DNA of 64,000 nucleotides, taken from positions 1 to 64,000 of the forward strand of contig NZ_JAJQKI010000006.1 of NCBI RefSeq assembly GCF_023036475.1, written 5' to 3'. Position numbers and translations under genes: made by a program. This DNA comes from Bacillus pinisoli (lineage in GTDB: Bacteria > Bacillota > Bacilli > Bacillales > SA4). This document shows positions 1 to 9,899 of the stretch, piece by piece. Positions within the stretch are counted from its first letter, which is position 1; the number at the start of each line of letters is the position of its first letter. The notes under the pieces were generated by a model. The model was not told the DNA's origin, searched no databases, and worked only from the letters and a program-made list of their open reading frames with translations.

Positions 1-128
1 TGAGATGAAAAAGAACCAAGAAGTTCGAGGAAGCGAAGCTTTGAGGAGCGGAATGAAGTTTAATCCTTCATGAGCACCGGAAAAGCAAAGCTGACGAAGA
101 AATTCGCCGGTTAATTTTTATCGAGTAG
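1..128 (+). other. 23S-5S internal transcribed spacer (partial)
   Basis: Purine-rich sequence directly before the 5S gene with no credible reading frame. It can fold locally: ACCGG near 76 pairs with CCGGT near 112, enclosing a small CGAA/TTCG hairpin. This is what an rRNA processing spacer looks like. The end of 23S rRNA itself was not recognised, so the gene presumably lies before the window. Confidence 0.55.
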
Positions 129-244
<116 letters not shown>

Positions 245-251
245 AAACAAA

Positions 252-285
252 CAAAAAAAGTAGCTAATTCTAGCTGCTTTTTTTT
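252..285 (+). terminator. rRNA operon terminator
   Basis: Stem AGTAGCTA / TAGCTGCT with a four-base loop, preceded by an A-run and followed by eight or more T residues, a few bases after the 5S gene. Confidence 0.9.
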
Positions 286-299
286 GTGTTATCTATTTT

Positions 300-423
300 C
301 GTGGAATTACGTTGTCAAAGTGTGAAATACACAAGAAAATCGTGAAATAATTAATTTTTTCGTGGAAATATCAATAAAAAGTTGGAATAACGTTTATTTT
401 TGTGGAATTACTAAAAGTGGAAA
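300..423. repeat. degenerate 20-bp tandem repeat (six to seven units)
   Basis: Variants of CGTGGAATTA recur with fixed phase. The core G(G/A)AA starts at 303, 324, 344, 364, 384 and 404, so the steps are 21, 20, 20, 20 and 20 bases, with a last shifted unit near 419. The ten bases between cores are AT-rich and not conserved. No ORF of note covers it. Function unknown. Confidence 0.6.
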
Positions 424-759
424 GAAACTTCTTCTGATACAAGGCAGGATTAGACCGCAGATAACTTAATCTCAAGCTGAACAGCGATAAAATAGGTCTC
501 AAAACATCAAAAATGTAATAAATGTAGCTCATTTTGTTAGTAGATAGCAGATAGTTTAGGATTTAGGATAAAATCTAACTAATTACGCGCCAAGCATAAC
601 CTCTAAACAAATCTAAACCCCACACTCCCTAAGTCTATCGCAAACATCCTACACTAAAACCTATCTAGAAAAGCAACAACAACATACTAAGAAAGAATTT
701 ATTAAAATTACCGATTACTACACTAAAATGCCTAAAGCATCGTCTAGCCTAATGATGCT
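424..759. other. gene-free spacer
   Basis: AT-rich sequence between the tandem repeat and the end of the minus-strand TIMP-like gene. I see no reading frame with a ribosome binding site. At 735-760 there is a loose hairpin (AAAGCATCGTC / GATGATGCT) that could terminate the minus-strand gene. Confidence 0.4.
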
Positions 760-1308
760 CTAAGCTTTTCTTTTTACCACAAATAATATAAACAGTAAAC
801 CAACCAAAAACACAGCCGTGAGAATAATCCATGTTGCATATGGTGATTGGGTCTGGTTATTTACTTCAACACTGTCACTTAGTGGTTGCTTACCTTCACC
901 GAGTACTACTAAATCCGCTGAGGCCTGACTTAAATCCTTTGTTAATGAGCAGATACCCGTTCTAAGTTTTCCTCCATTTTCTGTCGCGTAAACTAAGTAA
1001 CTGACGCCTTGCATGAATTCAAATCCACATGCTTCTGAATCCCTAGCCGTGTAAATTGTAATTTCAGACTTGTTTTCACCCTTCCAAATCTCACTCACTT
1101 TAAAGGTAACCTTATTTGGTTTGTAATCCGGTGAAGGATCTGTTTCAATGGAGAGTACTTCTCCTGAGAATACAGACTGTACTGATTTTAATTCTTCCTT
1201 AACCGGAAGAGAAGGTATACAGGAACAAGCATAGGCTGGAACTGGGTTTGTCAGAAAGACTAGTGCGAATAGGAGAACTAAAGTAGACAGAATTATAGTT
1301 AATCTCAT
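760..1308 (-). CDS. TIMP/netrin-like secreted protein with C-terminal membrane anchor
   Basis: A 182-residue exported protein of unknown role. An N-terminal signal peptide ends in AYA, and the mature chain begins with Cys-Ser-Cys. That is how tissue-inhibitor-of-metalloproteinase (NTR) folds begin, since the N-terminal Cys is functional in that family. The middle part (about residues 25-130) carries further Cys residues (SEACGF, GICSL) that could form the disulfides, and FSGEV/WKG blocks typical of the family. A second hydrophobic segment at the C-terminus followed by KRK suggests membrane anchoring; no LPXTG motif is present. The ATG at 1308 is chosen because AGGGGTGA lies just upstream, although a GTG three codons earlier is in frame. 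It has its own transcription unit. The family call is fairly sure; any protease-inhibitor activity is inference. Confidence 0.75.
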   Translation of the reverse strand: MRLTIILSTLVLLFALVFLTNPVPAYACSCIPSLPVKEELKSVQSVFSGEVLSIETDPSPDYKPNKVTFKVSEIWKGENKSEITIYTARDSEACGFEFMQGVSYLVYATENGGKLRTGICSLTKDLSQASADLVVLGEGKQPLSDSVEVNNQTQSPYATWIILTAVFLVGLLFILFVVKRKA

Positions 1309-1369
1309 AAAAATCACCCCTTCAATCCTATAGACGAGGGGTAGTCAAATTAGTTACAACTGTATCTCA

Positions 1370-1813
1370 TTAATCTTCAATTTTTTTAATTTTGACTTTG
1401 TTTTTTTTGCCGTCAGCAGGAATCAGCTTGTGTAGGTGAATCATGAGAAGTCCGTGCTTGTAGCTTGCTTCCATGCGATCTTCTCTTACTTGATAGGGAA
1501 GTTCAATTTCACGTTTAAACTTTCCCTGAAAGATTCCCTCCTGTACGAGCTTAAATCCTTTAAAGTTCAGATTAATTTTTCCTTCAACTTCTAGTGTATT
1601 TTGGTTTACAAACAAGTCGATATCATCAAGTTGGTCAATACCTGGAATATTAATGACACATAGAAGCTCATTGTCTCCTTGATATAAGTTGTACTGGGTT
1701 AGGTGATTTTGAAAGATACCATCGAAGTTTTTCCAAAAATCGTCACCAAAAAAACCATGAAACTGATCTTTCCAGTTTGCAAAATCCTTTAAGTACGGAT
1801 GATCATTTAGCAT
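1370..1813 (-). CDS. Hsp20/alpha-crystallin family small heat shock protein
   Basis: A 147-residue cytoplasmic protein with an alpha-crystallin domain at about residues 45-145. Visible hallmarks are the INIPGI strand, LEVEGKI, the ELPYQV turn and the A-S-Y-K-H-G-L-L-M-I-H-L block equivalent to the A-x-x-x-G-x-L signature. The C-terminus is lysine-rich and lacks a clear I-x-I motif apart from VKIKKI. Members of this family hold unfolding proteins in solution without ATP; spore-coat and heat-shock relatives both exist in Bacillus. The ATG at 1813 is preferred over an upstream GTG because AGGAGG lies eight bases before it. It is transcribed away from yebE. Which paralogue it is cannot be decided here. 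Confidence 0.85.
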   Translation of the reverse strand: MLNDHPYLKDFANWKDQFHGFFGDDFWKNFDGIFQNHLTQYNLYQGDNELLCVINIPGIDQLDDIDLFVNQNTLEVEGKINLNFKGFKLVQEGIFQGKFKREIELPYQVREDRMEASYKHGLLMIHLHKLIPADGKKNKVKIKKIED

Positions 1814-2009
1814 GACACACACCTCCTAGATATAGCATGCATGGTTGGGAGTTTACCTCCTCGAGAAATAGGTAAAACACACTTATATCATATGATTTTG
1901 TGATGGTTATGTGTCTATAAGTAGAAGCCTGTCCTGAGAGTGAAATCTTTGATACAATATGAGGAATACAAATGGGTATAGTATTAGTAATAGATTAGAG
2001 GTGAGTGGA

Positions 2010-2555
2010 ATGTTAGAAAGCGGTATTATGATGATTGTGATTATATTATTAATTAATATAGTTTATGTTTCTTTTTTCACGATACGGATGATCTTAACAT
2101 TAAAGGGACAGCGTTATTTAGCGGCCTTCCTTAGTATGATTGAGGTTGTCATATATGTTGTAGGTCTTGGTTTAGTATTAGAAAACTTAGATCAAATACA
2201 AAACCTAGTGGCCTATGCTGTTGGTTATGGAATTGGTGTTATTGTAGGGATGAAAATAGAAGAAAAGTTAGCCTTAGGTTATATAACGGTCAATGTCATT
2301 ACAAAGGAATATCAAACGGAATTACCTAAGCGGCTTCGTGATAGAGGTTATGGGGTTACTACCTGGGAGGCGCATGGACTTGAAGGTGACCGAATGTCTA
2401 TGCAAATTTTAACACCAAGAAAGTATGAGCTTTCGTTATACACGACGATTAAAGAGATTGATCCTGGTGCATTTATTATCTCTTATGAACCTAAGTCTAT
2501 TTATGGAGGATTCTGGGTTAAGAATGTCAAGAAAGGAAAGTTGAAAAATGGATAA
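2010..2555 (+). CDS. yebE: YebE, DUF2179 membrane protein
   Basis: A 181-residue protein with three hydrophobic segments in its first 85 residues and a soluble DUF2179-type domain behind them (about 90-175). It resembles B. subtilis YebE (about 184 residues), and the position directly before yebG and purE is the same. The start at 2010 follows GAGGTGAG with good spacing; an ORF extension to 1959 lacks a binding site. The stop overlaps the yebG start by eight bases, so the two genes are translationally coupled. Function is unknown. A role in transport is only suggested by the membrane segments. Confidence 0.85.
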   Translation: MLESGIMMIVIILLINIVYVSFFTIRMILTLKGQRYLAAFLSMIEVVIYVVGLGLVLENLDQIQNLVAYAVGYGIGVIVGMKIEEKLALGYITVNVITKEYQTELPKRLRDRGYGVTTWEAHGLEGDRMSMQILTPRKYELSLYTTIKEIDPGAFIISYEPKSIYGGFWVKNVKKGKLKNG

Positions 2556-2763
2556 AAAACCATCAAAGAAAAAATTTCATGTTGGTGAAAATGAAACCAT
2601 TGACCAATGCTTGGCAAGAATGGAGCAGGAAGGATACCAGCCAGTAAGGCGTATGGAAGAGCCTGTATTTCAAGAAACAGAAACAAACGGAATTAAAGAT
2701 ATACAACCGTTTGGAAGAATAATCGTTTTTGAAGGTAAATTCTCCGGAAAAACCGAACATTAA
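2548..2763 (+). CDS. yebG: YebG, NETI motif protein
   Basis: A 71-residue soluble protein containing [17 protein letters not shown], the motif that names the NETI family (B. subtilis YebG). It overlaps the end of yebE by eight bases. Its stop codon lies inside the first PurR box of the purine operon, so the regulatory region of purE begins within this gene. Its function is not known. Confidence 0.88.
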   Translation: MDKKPSKKKFHVGENETIDQCLARMEQEGYQPVRRMEEPVFQETETNGIKDIQPFGRIIVFEGKFSGKTEH

Positions 2764-2792
2764 TTGTGAACTTTATATTAATGTTCGAATTT
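2749..2792 (+). promoter_or_regulatory. two inverted PurR boxes (purine repressor operator)
   Basis: Box 1 at 2749-2761 reads AAAACCGAACATT, a full match to the B. subtilis PurBox AWWWCCGAACWWT. Box 2 at 2780-2792 is inverted, reading AATGTTCGAATTT with one mismatch in the core. The gap of 18 bases is close to the 16-17 bases seen in B. subtilis PurR control regions. The pair lies immediately upstream of the -35 element, as expected for PRPP-modulated repression by PurR. Confidence 0.88.
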
Positions 2793-2796
2793 TTAA

Positions 2797-2825
2797 TTGC
2801 AACTTATGCTTTCAGCTGATATCAT
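2797..2825 (+). promoter_or_regulatory. sigma-A promoter of the purine operon
   Basis: -35 TTGCAA at 2797-2802, a 17-base spacer, and -10 TATCAT at 2820-2825. Transcription would start near 2832, giving a leader of roughly 235 nt before purE, which is the layout of the B. subtilis operon. Confidence 0.75.
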
Positions 2826-2870
2826 AAAGTAGGAAATTAAAATCACACATAAAAATGAATGATTAGCTTG

Positions 2871-2939
2871 CCTCATATAATTTTGGGATTATGGCCCATA
2901 AGTTTCTACCCAATAACCGTTATTTATTGGACTATGAGG
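2871..2939 (+). promoter_or_regulatory. guanine (purine) riboswitch aptamer
   Basis: P1 is formed by CCTCATA (2871-2877) and TATGAGG (2933-2939). The junction contains the class signatures TATGGCCCATAAGTTTCTAC and AATAACCGTTATTTATTGGAC. The specificity position in the last junction strand (GACTATG) is C, which pairs with guanine; adenine riboswitches have U there. Binding of guanine or hypoxanthine is expected to favour the downstream terminator. Confidence 0.95.
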
Positions 2940-2979
2940 GAAAGTGATACGGGGAGCTCCATTTAATTTGGAGTATGAT

Positions 2980-3039
2980 AAGTGCCCAAGTAAATTGCTT
3001 TCTCGTTATAGGGAGGAATTTACTTTGGGCACTTTTTTT
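2980..3039 (+). terminator. riboswitch-controlled intrinsic terminator
   Basis: A 17-bp stem of AAGTGCCCAAGTAAATT (2980-2996) with its near-perfect complement at 3017-3034, then a run of T. It lies 30 bases before the purE start and is the expression platform of the guanine riboswitch. A reading frame from 2975 runs across it, but is an artefact. Confidence 0.95.
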
Positions 3040-3067
3040 CGTCCATACAGGTAAAGGGGGATTATTA

Positions 3068-3556
3068 GTGAAGCCGATGGTTGGAGTCATTATGGGAAGT
3101 TCATCTGACTGGGAGACGATGAAACATGCTTGTGACATACTAGATGAGTTAGAAATTTCTTATGATAAGCAGGTTGTTTCCGCGCATCGTACGCCAGATT
3201 TAATGTTTGAATATGCAGATCAGGCAAGAGAAAGAGGCATAAATGTAATTATTGCTGGTGCTGGTGGAGCGGCGCATCTGCCTGGAATGGTAGCTGCAAA
3301 GACAACACTCCCAGTCATTGGAGTGCCCGTACAATCTAAAGCACTAAATGGTCTAGATTCATTATTATCTATTGTACAAATGCCAGGAGGCGTTCCTGTT
3401 GCTACAGTAGCAATTGGTAAAGCTGGAGCAACGAATGCTGGATTACTTGCTGGACAAATTTTAAGTATTTCTCATAAAGAAATCGCCATGCGACTTCAAG
3501 AACGAAGAGAAAAAATGAAGCAAATGGCATTAGAAATGAGTGAGCAACTTGTATAA
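3068..3556 (+). CDS. purE: N5-carboxyaminoimidazole ribonucleotide mutase PurE
   Basis: A 162-residue enzyme that converts N5-CAIR to CAIR in purine synthesis. Class I PurE hallmarks are visible: [13 protein letters not shown] near the N-terminus (residues 6-18), SAHRTP, and the phosphate-binding [10 protein letters not shown] loop. The start is GTG at 3068, eight bases after AAAGGGGG; this matches the N-terminus of the B. subtilis enzyme and lies downstream of the terminator hairpin. First gene of the operon. Its last 17 bases overlap purK, its functional partner. Confidence 0.97.
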   Translation: MKPMVGVIMGSSSDWETMKHACDILDELEISYDKQVVSAHRTPDLMFEYADQARERGINVIIAGAGGAAHLPGMVAAKTTLPVIGVPVQSKALNGLDSLLSIVQMPGGVPVATVAIGKAGATNAGLLAGQILSISHKEIAMRLQERREKMKQMALEMSEQLV

Positions 3557-4688
3557 GACAATAGTACCAGGAAGTACAATTGGTATCATTGGTGGGGGAC
3601 AACTAGGGAGAATGATGGCTTTGTCAGCAAGAGAAATGGGGTATCGAATCGCGGTTTTAGATCCGACTCCTGATAGTCCTTGTGGACAAGTGGCAGACGT
3701 TGAAATTACGGCAGCCTATCATGATATTAATGCGATACAAAAGCTTGCCAGTGTAAGTGATGTTATTACTTATGAATTTGAAAATATAGATCACGATGCG
3801 TTAACGTGGTTACATGAACATACTTATTTGCCACAAGGTACAGAGTTATTACGGATTACACAGGACCGTGAAACTGAGAAAACATCCATTCAAACACTAG
3901 GGGTTCCAGTTGCTCCTTTTCAAATAGTTACGGAAGAAGCAGAGTTAGATCAAGCCGTACAGAGTATTGGCATTCCTTGTGTCGTTAAGACATGTAGAGG
4001 TGGTTACGACGGAAAAGGACAGCAGGTCATTAGAAATACTGAAGATGTAAAAGCGGCTTATCCATTACTACAAGCAGGAAAATGTATTGTGGAGGGCTGG
4101 GTACCATTTGAGAAAGAGTTATCTGTTATTATCTCAAGAAATCCAAATGGAGAAACAAAGACACTACCACTTGCTGAGAATATCCATGTGGATAATATTC
4201 TTCACCAAACGATTGTGCCAGCCAGGGTGAATCAAGAGGTAGTTGAACAGGCATATTCGGTTGCAAAGATCATTGCTGATGGACTGGGATTGATTGGGAC
4301 ACTGGCGGTTGAAATGTTCTTAGTAGGCGATGAGATCTTTGTAAATGAGCTTGCACCAAGGCCACATAATTCGGGACATTATTCAATTGAGGGCTGTGTT
4401 ACTTCTCAATTTGAACAGCATATTCGAGCAGTATGTAATCTTCCTTTAGGAGATACAACATTATTAACGCCAACTGTTATGGTGAACTTGCTAGGAGAGC
4501 ATGTAGAGCCAACTTTGGAACAATATGAGCTGATTTTATCAGGTAAAGTTCATTTATATGGAAAGAAAGAGGCAAAACTAAAAAGAAAAATGGGACATAT
4601 CACCTTTTTAGGGGAAGATGTTGAAGAGATCTTACAGGATCTTTCAAAGTTAACGATATGGAATGAAAAAGCGGAGGTAAAAGGATGA
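3540..4688 (+). CDS. purK: N5-carboxyaminoimidazole ribonucleotide synthase PurK
   Basis: A 382-residue ATP-grasp enzyme that uses ATP and bicarbonate to carboxylate AIR to N5-CAIR, the substrate of PurE. Visible features are the N-terminal [11 protein letters not shown] (residues 13-23), [13 protein letters not shown] in the ATP-grasp B domain, and the metal-binding [16 protein letters not shown] block near residue 260. It overlaps purE by 17 bases and purB by four bases (ATGA), which indicates coupled translation. Confidence 0.97.
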   Translation: MSNLYKTIVPGSTIGIIGGGQLGRMMALSAREMGYRIAVLDPTPDSPCGQVADVEITAAYHDINAIQKLASVSDVITYEFENIDHDALTWLHEHTYLPQGTELLRITQDRETEKTSIQTLGVPVAPFQIVTEEAELDQAVQSIGIPCVVKTCRGGYDGKGQQVIRNTEDVKAAYPLLQAGKCIVEGWVPFEKELSVIISRNPNGETKTLPLAENIHVDNILHQTIVPARVNQEVVEQAYSVAKIIADGLGLIGTLAVEMFLVGDEIFVNELAPRPHNSGHYSIEGCVTSQFEQHIRAVCNLPLGDTTLLTPTVMVNLLGEHVEPTLEQYELILSGKVHLYGKKEAKLKRKMGHITFLGEDVEEILQDLSKLTIWNEKAEVKG

Positions 4689-5977
4689 TTGAACGTTACA
4701 CACGACCAGAAATGGGAGCTATTTGGACAGAGGAAAATCGTTATAATGCTTGGCTAGAGGTTGAGATTTTAGCATGTGAGGCTTGGGCTGAGCTCGGAGA
4801 TATTCCTAAGGAGGATGTAGCGTTAATTCGTCAAAACGCATCATTTAGTATTCCTCGAATTTTAGAAATCGAAGAGGAAACAAGACATGATGTGGTGGCA
4901 TTTACTCGTGCCGTTTCTGAAACACTTGGCGAAGAAAAGAAGTGGGTTCACTACGGTTTAACTTCTACTGATGTGGTAGATACGGCGTTATCATACCTGT
5001 TAAAACAAGCAAATGACATTTTAAAGCAAGATCTTTCTCGCTTTGTAGATATCTTAAAGGAAAAAGCACAAGAGCATAAGTACACAGTCATGATGGGTAG
5101 AACACATGGAGTACATGCAGAACCAACGACATTCGGATTAAAGCTTGCCCTTTGGTATGAGGAAATGAAGCGAAATGTGGAGCGTTTTGAAGCAGCTTCT
5201 AAGGGTATAGAATTCGGTAAGATTTCTGGTGCAGTTGGAACATATGCAAATATTGATCCATTTGTAGAGAAGTATGTTTGTGAAAAGCTTGGTTTACAGG
5301 CCGCACCAATTTCTACTCAAACGTTACAGCGTGACCGCCATGCACACTACGTTTCAACACTTGCTTTAATCGCAACATCTATTGAAAAGTTTGCAACAGA
5401 GATCCGTGGTCTTCAAAAGAGCGAGACGCGTGAAGTAGAGGAGTTCTTTGCAAAAGGTCAAAAAGGATCATCTGCTATGCCGCATAAGCGTAACCCAATT
5501 GGCTCAGAGAACATGACAGGTCTTGCAAGAGTCATTCGTGGACATATGCTAACAGCTTATGAAAATGTTTCTTTATGGCATGAGCGCGATATTTCTCATT
5601 CATCGGCAGAGCGCATTATCCTTCCTGATGCAACGATCGCATTAAACTACATGTTAAATCGCTTTGGTAATATCGTGAAAAACTTAACGGTGTTCCCAGA
5701 GAATATGAAGCGCAACATGGATCGCACGTTTGGATTAATTTATTCACAACGAGTGCTATTAGCTCTTATTGATACTGGAATGTCTCGTGAGGAAGCATAT
5801 GACACGGTTCAACCTAAAGCAATGGAAGCTTGGGAAAAACAAACTTCCTTTAAAGAAATTGTAATGGCAGAAGAAAAGATTACGTCTAGATTGAGTCAGG
5901 AACAAATTGATGATTGCTTTGACTATAACTACCATCTGTCACAGGTAGATACTATTTTTGAGCGAGTTGGATTATAA
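4685..5977 (+). CDS. purB: adenylosuccinate lyase PurB
   Basis: A 430-residue homotetrameric lyase acting twice in purine synthesis: SAICAR to AICAR, and adenylosuccinate to AMP, releasing fumarate each time. The fumarase/aspartase signature [11 protein letters not shown] lies at about residues 261-271, with the catalytic His in the [15 protein letters not shown] region (residues 138-152). Length and sequence are typical of Bacillus. It starts in an ATGA overlap with purK and is followed by a small terminator-like hairpin before purC. Confidence 0.97.
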   Translation: MIERYTRPEMGAIWTEENRYNAWLEVEILACEAWAELGDIPKEDVALIRQNASFSIPRILEIEEETRHDVVAFTRAVSETLGEEKKWVHYGLTSTDVVDTALSYLLKQANDILKQDLSRFVDILKEKAQEHKYTVMMGRTHGVHAEPTTFGLKLALWYEEMKRNVERFEAASKGIEFGKISGAVGTYANIDPFVEKYVCEKLGLQAAPISTQTLQRDRHAHYVSTLALIATSIEKFATEIRGLQKSETREVEEFFAKGQKGSSAMPHKRNPIGSENMTGLARVIRGHMLTAYENVSLWHERDISHSSAERIILPDATIALNYMLNRFGNIVKNLTVFPENMKRNMDRTFGLIYSQRVLLALIDTGMSREEAYDTVQPKAMEAWEKQTSFKEIVMAEEKITSRLSQEQIDDCFDYNYHLSQVDTIFERVGL

Positions 5978-5986
5978 GATATATTC

Positions 5987-6014
5987 AAAGGCTCTAACCA
6001 AAAGAGCCTTTTAA
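5987..6014 (+). terminator. intra-operon terminator-like hairpin between purB and purC
   Basis: AAAGGCTC (5987-5994) pairs with GAGCCTTT (6004-6011) around a nine-base loop. Only two further T residues follow, so termination would be partial at most. It lies in the only sizable gap between purB and purC and may set the ratio of upstream to downstream transcripts. Confidence 0.6.
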
Positions 6015-6046
6015 AAAAAGATTGTCTTCTACAAGGGGGATTTAGA

Positions 6047-6766
6047 GTGGAAAAACTAGGGTTGTTGTATGAAGGTAAAGCAAAGAGGATCTACCAAACG
6101 GAAGCTTCAGAGATTGTTTGGGTAGAGTACAAGGATAGTGCCACAGCCTTTAACGGTGAGAAAAAAGCGACCATTACAGGAAAAGGCAGACTAAATAATA
6201 CGATTACTTGTCTATTATTTGACATGCTTCATGAAAAAGGAATCCCTACTCACCTAGTTAAAAAGCTTTCTGAAACAGAACAGCTTGTGAAAAAAGTAAG
6301 TATTATTCCTTTAGAAGTAGTGGTGCGAAATGTTGCTGCTGGCTCACTTGCTAAGCGTTTAGGATTTGAAGAAGGGCAAATACTTCCTTTTCCAATTATT
6401 GAGCTTTACTACAAAAATGACGACCTTGGTGATCCACTCATTAATGAGGACCATATTAAGGTGTTGAACCTTGCAACTGCTGAACAGGTGGCAGAATTAA
6501 AGGAAAAGGCACTTGGTGTAAACGAGGTGCTTGTCCCTTATTTTGATGAACGAAATGTGAGATTAATAGATTTTAAGCTTGAGTTTGGTGTAACAAGTGA
6601 AGGAACGATATTATTGGCAGATGAAATTTCTCCTGACACTTGTCGACTATGGGATAAGGATACAAATGAAAAGCTTGATAAAGATGTGTTCAGAAGGAAT
6701 TTAGGAAATTTAACAGACGCATATGAAAAACTATTAGAGCGATTAGGGGGAGCATCACATGTATAA
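6047..6766 (+). CDS. purC: SAICAR synthase PurC
   Basis: A 239-residue enzyme joining CAIR with aspartate to give SAICAR, with ATP. The N-terminal LLYEGKAKRIYQT ATP-binding block and VEVVVRNVAAGSL-like segment (PLEVVVRNVAAGS at about residues 91-103) are family signatures, and the DEISPDTCRLW block lies near residue 193. The start is GTG at 6047, with AAGGGGGA at a spacing of six to seven bases. It overlaps purS by eight bases. Confidence 0.96.
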   Translation: MEKLGLLYEGKAKRIYQTEASEIVWVEYKDSATAFNGEKKATITGKGRLNNTITCLLFDMLHEKGIPTHLVKKLSETEQLVKKVSIIPLEVVVRNVAAGSLAKRLGFEEGQILPFPIIELYYKNDDLGDPLINEDHIKVLNLATAEQVAELKEKALGVNEVLVPYFDERNVRLIDFKLEFGVTSEGTILLADEISPDTCRLWDKDTNEKLDKDVFRRNLGNLTDAYEKLLERLGGASHV

Positions 6767-7013
6767 AGTTAAGGTATTCGTTACGTTAAGAGAAAGTGTT
6801 TTAGATCCACAAGGAACGGCCGTAAAGGGTTCACTTCATAGCTTGTCTTATACAGAAGTTCAAGATGTTCGTATTGGAAAGTTTCTAGAATTAACGATTG
6901 AGAAGAGTGAACGTTCTATTGATGAGCTTGTGAAAGAAATGTGTGAGCGTCTATTAACGAATACTGTAATTGAAGATTTCACCTATGAGGTGGAGGAGGT
7001 CGTGGCACAGTGA
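6759..7013 (+). CDS. purS: FGAM synthase subunit PurS
   Basis: An 84-residue subunit of the Gram-positive three-part formylglycinamidine synthase (PurL-PurQ-PurS). PurS dimers bridge the amidotransferase and synthase subunits. The length and the [20 protein letters not shown]-terminus are typical. It overlaps purC by eight bases and purQ by four. Confidence 0.95.
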   Translation: MYKVKVFVTLRESVLDPQGTAVKGSLHSLSYTEVQDVRIGKFLELTIEKSERSIDELVKEMCERLLTNTVIEDFTYEVEEVVAQ

Positions 7014-7693
7014 AATTTGCTGTAATTGTCTTCCCAGGATCAAACTGTGATGTGGATATGTTTCATGCGATTAAAGATGAGCTAGGTGAAGAAGTAGATT
7101 ATGTTTGGCATGATACAGAATCACTAGATTCATATGATGCTATTCTCTTACCTGGTGGTTTTTCATATGGCGATTACTTACGTTGTGGAGCAATTGCGCG
7201 CTTCTCGAAAGTAATGGGAGCTGTGGTTAAGGCTGCTGAAGCTGGTAAGCCTGTAATGGGAGTTTGTAACGGATTTCAAATACTGTTAGAAGCTGGGTTA
7301 TTACCTGGTGCTCTTAGAAGAAATAAAGATTTAAAGTTTATCTGTCAACCTGTCAATCTTGTAGTTGAAAATGTAGAGACTATGTTTACTTCTGGCTATG
7401 TAGCTAGTGAAGTGATTAGTATTCCAGTAGCTCATGGAGAAGGTAACTATTATTGTGATGAACAGACATTACAGAAGCTAGAAGAAGGAAACCAAATTGT
7501 GTTCCGTTATCAAGATGACTTAAACGGAAGTCTTTCTAATATTGCTGGAATTGTAAATGAAACAGGAAATGTATTAGGAATGATGCCTCACCCTGAAAGA
7601 GCGGTTGATTCACTTTTAGGTAGTGAAGATGGACTAAAGCTATTCCGATCGATTTTAAAGAACTGGAGGAACTCTCATGTCGTTACTGCTTGA
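7010..7693 (+). CDS. purQ: FGAM synthase glutaminase subunit PurQ
   Basis: A 227-residue class I glutamine amidotransferase that supplies ammonia to PurL. The nucleophile elbow GVCNGFQIL (Cys at about residue 86) and the His-Glu pair in MMPHPERAV (near residue 194) are present. The start is GTG at 7010, overlapping the purS stop, with GGAGGTCGTGGC upstream. It overlaps purL by 17 bases. Confidence 0.96.
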   Translation: MKFAVIVFPGSNCDVDMFHAIKDELGEEVDYVWHDTESLDSYDAILLPGGFSYGDYLRCGAIARFSKVMGAVVKAAEAGKPVMGVCNGFQILLEAGLLPGALRRNKDLKFICQPVNLVVENVETMFTSGYVASEVISIPVAHGEGNYYCDEQTLQKLEEGNQIVFRYQDDLNGSLSNIAGIVNETGNVLGMMPHPERAVDSLLGSEDGLKLFRSILKNWRNSHVVTA

Positions 7694-9899
7694 ACCAACA
7701 TCAGAACAAATTAAAAGTGAAAAAATCTACCGTGAAATGGGACTGAGTGACGAAGAGTTTGCACTAGTTGAAGAGATTATTGGACGTTTACCTAATTATA
7801 CAGAATTAGGACTATTCTCTGTTATGTGGTCTGAGCATTGTAGCTATAAAAATTCTAAGCCTGTGCTACGTAAATTCCCTACTAAGGGAGAGCGTGTTCT
7901 TCAAGGACCTGGTGAAGGTGCAGGAATTGTGGATATTGGTGATGAACAAGCGGTTGTGTTTAAGATGGAGAGTCATAATCATCCATCAGCGATTGAACCC
8001 TATCAAGGAGCGGCTACTGGTGTCGGTGGAATCATTCGTGATGTATTTTCAATGGGGGCACGTCCAGTTGCTCTATTAAACTCTTTACGTTTTGGAGAGT
8101 TGACAACGCCTCGTATGAGATATTTATTTGAAAATGTTGTAGCGGGTATTGCTGGATACGGAAACTGTGTTGGAATTCCAACGGTAGGGGGAGAAATTCA
8201 ATTTGATCCTTCTTATGATGGAAACCCACTTGTTAACGCGATGTGTGTAGGGTTAATTGACCATAAGGATATTAAAAAAGGTGTAGCTACTGGTATTGGT
8301 AATACCGTTATGTATGTTGGAGCGAAAACGGGTCGTGACGGAATTCATGGCGCAACTTTTGCTTCTGAGGAGCTATCTGAGGAATCTGAAGCAAAGCGTC
8401 CGGCTGTTCAAGTAGGAGATCCGTTCATGGAAAAGCTTTTACTAGAGGCTAGTTTAGAGATTATCAAAAGTGACGCGCTTGTTGGAATTCAGGATATGGG
8501 TGCTGCTGGTCTAACATCGTCTTCAGCTGAGATGGCAAGTAAGGGTGGATCTGGTATTGAGATGAATCTTGATCTTATTCCTCAACGTGAAACAGGCATG
8601 ACTGCATATGAGATGATGCTTTCTGAATCTCAAGAGCGTATGCTAATTGTGGTTCAAAAAGGTAGAGAACAAGAAATTCGAGATATCGTTGAAAAGTATG
8701 GGTTAGAAGCTGTAGCTGTTGGTGTTGTAACAGACGATAAGAGATTACGCCTTGTTCATAAAGGGGAAGTAGTGGCTGATGTTCCGGTTGATGCGTTAGC
8801 TGAGGACGCTCCAGTTTATCATAAGCCTTCAAAAGAGCCTGCTTATTATCGTGAGTTCCAAGCAATGGACAATGATATTCCTGCTGTTGACGATGTACAG
8901 GAAACATTAGTGAAGCTATTATCTCAGCCGACCATTGCAAGTAAGGAATGGGTTTATAATCAATACGATTATATGGTGAGAACAAATACAGTTGTATCAC
9001 CGGGTTCTGATGCGGCAGTAGTTCGTATCCGTGGTACTAGAAAAGCATTAGCTATGACTACAGATTGTAATTCTCGTTATATTTACTTAGATCCAGAAGT
9101 AGGCGGTAAGATTGCTGTAGCAGAAGCAGCACGTAACGTTGTATGTTCTGGTGGAGAGCCAATCGCGATTACAGACTGTTTGAACTTTGGTAATCCAGAG
9201 AAGCCGGAGATCTTCTGGCAGCTAGAAAAAGCGGTAGATGGAATGAGTGCAGCATGTTCTAAATTAAATGCTCCTGTTATTAGTGGAAATGTATCTTTAT
9301 ATAACGAAACAAATGGTACGGCCATTTATCCAACGCCAACGGTTGGAATGGTTGGGTTAATTACGGATGTTGATCATATTACAACGCAAAGCTTTAAGCA
9401 AGCTGGCGATTTAATATATGTGATTGGTGATACATCAGCAGAGTTCGGTGGAAGTGAGCTTCAAAAGCTGACATATGGTCGTATTTTTGGTAAAGCACCT
9501 GAGTTAGATCTAGAAGTGGAAGCAGAGAGACAATCATCTTTATTAGGCGCAATCCGTGCTGGTCTTGTTAAGTCTGCTCATGACGTTTCTGAAGGTGGAC
9601 TTGGAGTTGCGTTTGCAGAATCTTTAATGGGTACAGAACTAGGGGCTACTGTAGAGCTTACTGGTGATCCTACTGTTATGTTATTTAGTGAAACACAATC
9701 TCGTTTTGTTGTAACGGTAAGCCCAGAAAACCAAGCGCGTTTTGAAGAACTGGTATCTGCTACCCTAGTAGGAAATGTAACAAATGATGGAAAGCTTGTG
9801 GTTTCTGTGAATGAAGTAGTTTCCGTTCATACATCTATGGAAGTATTACAACAGGCTTGGAAAGGGGCGATCCCATGCTTGCTGAACTCAAAGGCTTAA
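7677..9899 (+). CDS. purL: FGAM synthase subunit PurL (small form)
   Basis: A 740-residue synthase subunit that converts FGAR, ammonia and ATP to FGAM. This is the short Gram-positive form that needs separate PurQ and PurS. Visible blocks include [14 protein letters not shown] (about residues 51-64), the ATP-binding [20 protein letters not shown] (95-114), and the second-half repeat with PGSDAAVVR and [17 protein letters not shown]. It starts at ATG 7677 behind GGAGGAACTCTC and overlaps purF by 25 bases. Confidence 0.97.
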   Translation: MSLLLEPTSEQIKSEKIYREMGLSDEEFALVEEIIGRLPNYTELGLFSVMWSEHCSYKNSKPVLRKFPTKGERVLQGPGEGAGIVDIGDEQAVVFKMESHNHPSAIEPYQGAATGVGGIIRDVFSMGARPVALLNSLRFGELTTPRMRYLFENVVAGIAGYGNCVGIPTVGGEIQFDPSYDGNPLVNAMCVGLIDHKDIKKGVATGIGNTVMYVGAKTGRDGIHGATFASEELSEESEAKRPAVQVGDPFMEKLLLEASLEIIKSDALVGIQDMGAAGLTSSSAEMASKGGSGIEMNLDLIPQRETGMTAYEMMLSESQERMLIVVQKGREQEIRDIVEKYGLEAVAVGVVTDDKRLRLVHKGEVVADVPVDALAEDAPVYHKPSKEPAYYREFQAMDNDIPAVDDVQETLVKLLSQPTIASKEWVYNQYDYMVRTNTVVSPGSDAAVVRIRGTRKALAMTTDCNSRYIYLDPEVGGKIAVAEAARNVVCSGGEPIAITDCLNFGNPEKPEIFWQLEKAVDGMSAACSKLNAPVISGNVSLYNETNGTAIYPTPTVGMVGLITDVDHITTQSFKQAGDLIYVIGDTSAEFGGSELQKLTYGRIFGKAPELDLEVEAERQSSLLGAIRAGLVKSAHDVSEGGLGVAFAESLMGTELGATVELTGDPTVMLFSETQSRFVVTVSPENQARFEELVSATLVGNVTNDGKLVVSVNEVVSVHTSMEVLQQAWKGAIPCLLNSKA

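Noticed and set aside
2975-3067. N-terminal extension of PurE
   Set aside because: The extension runs through the riboswitch terminator hairpin; GTG 3068 has the Shine-Dalgarno and the family N-terminus.
8575-9000. 141-codon minus-strand frame inside purL
   Set aside because: Antisense shadow of a conserved purL segment; no start signal and no recognisable product.
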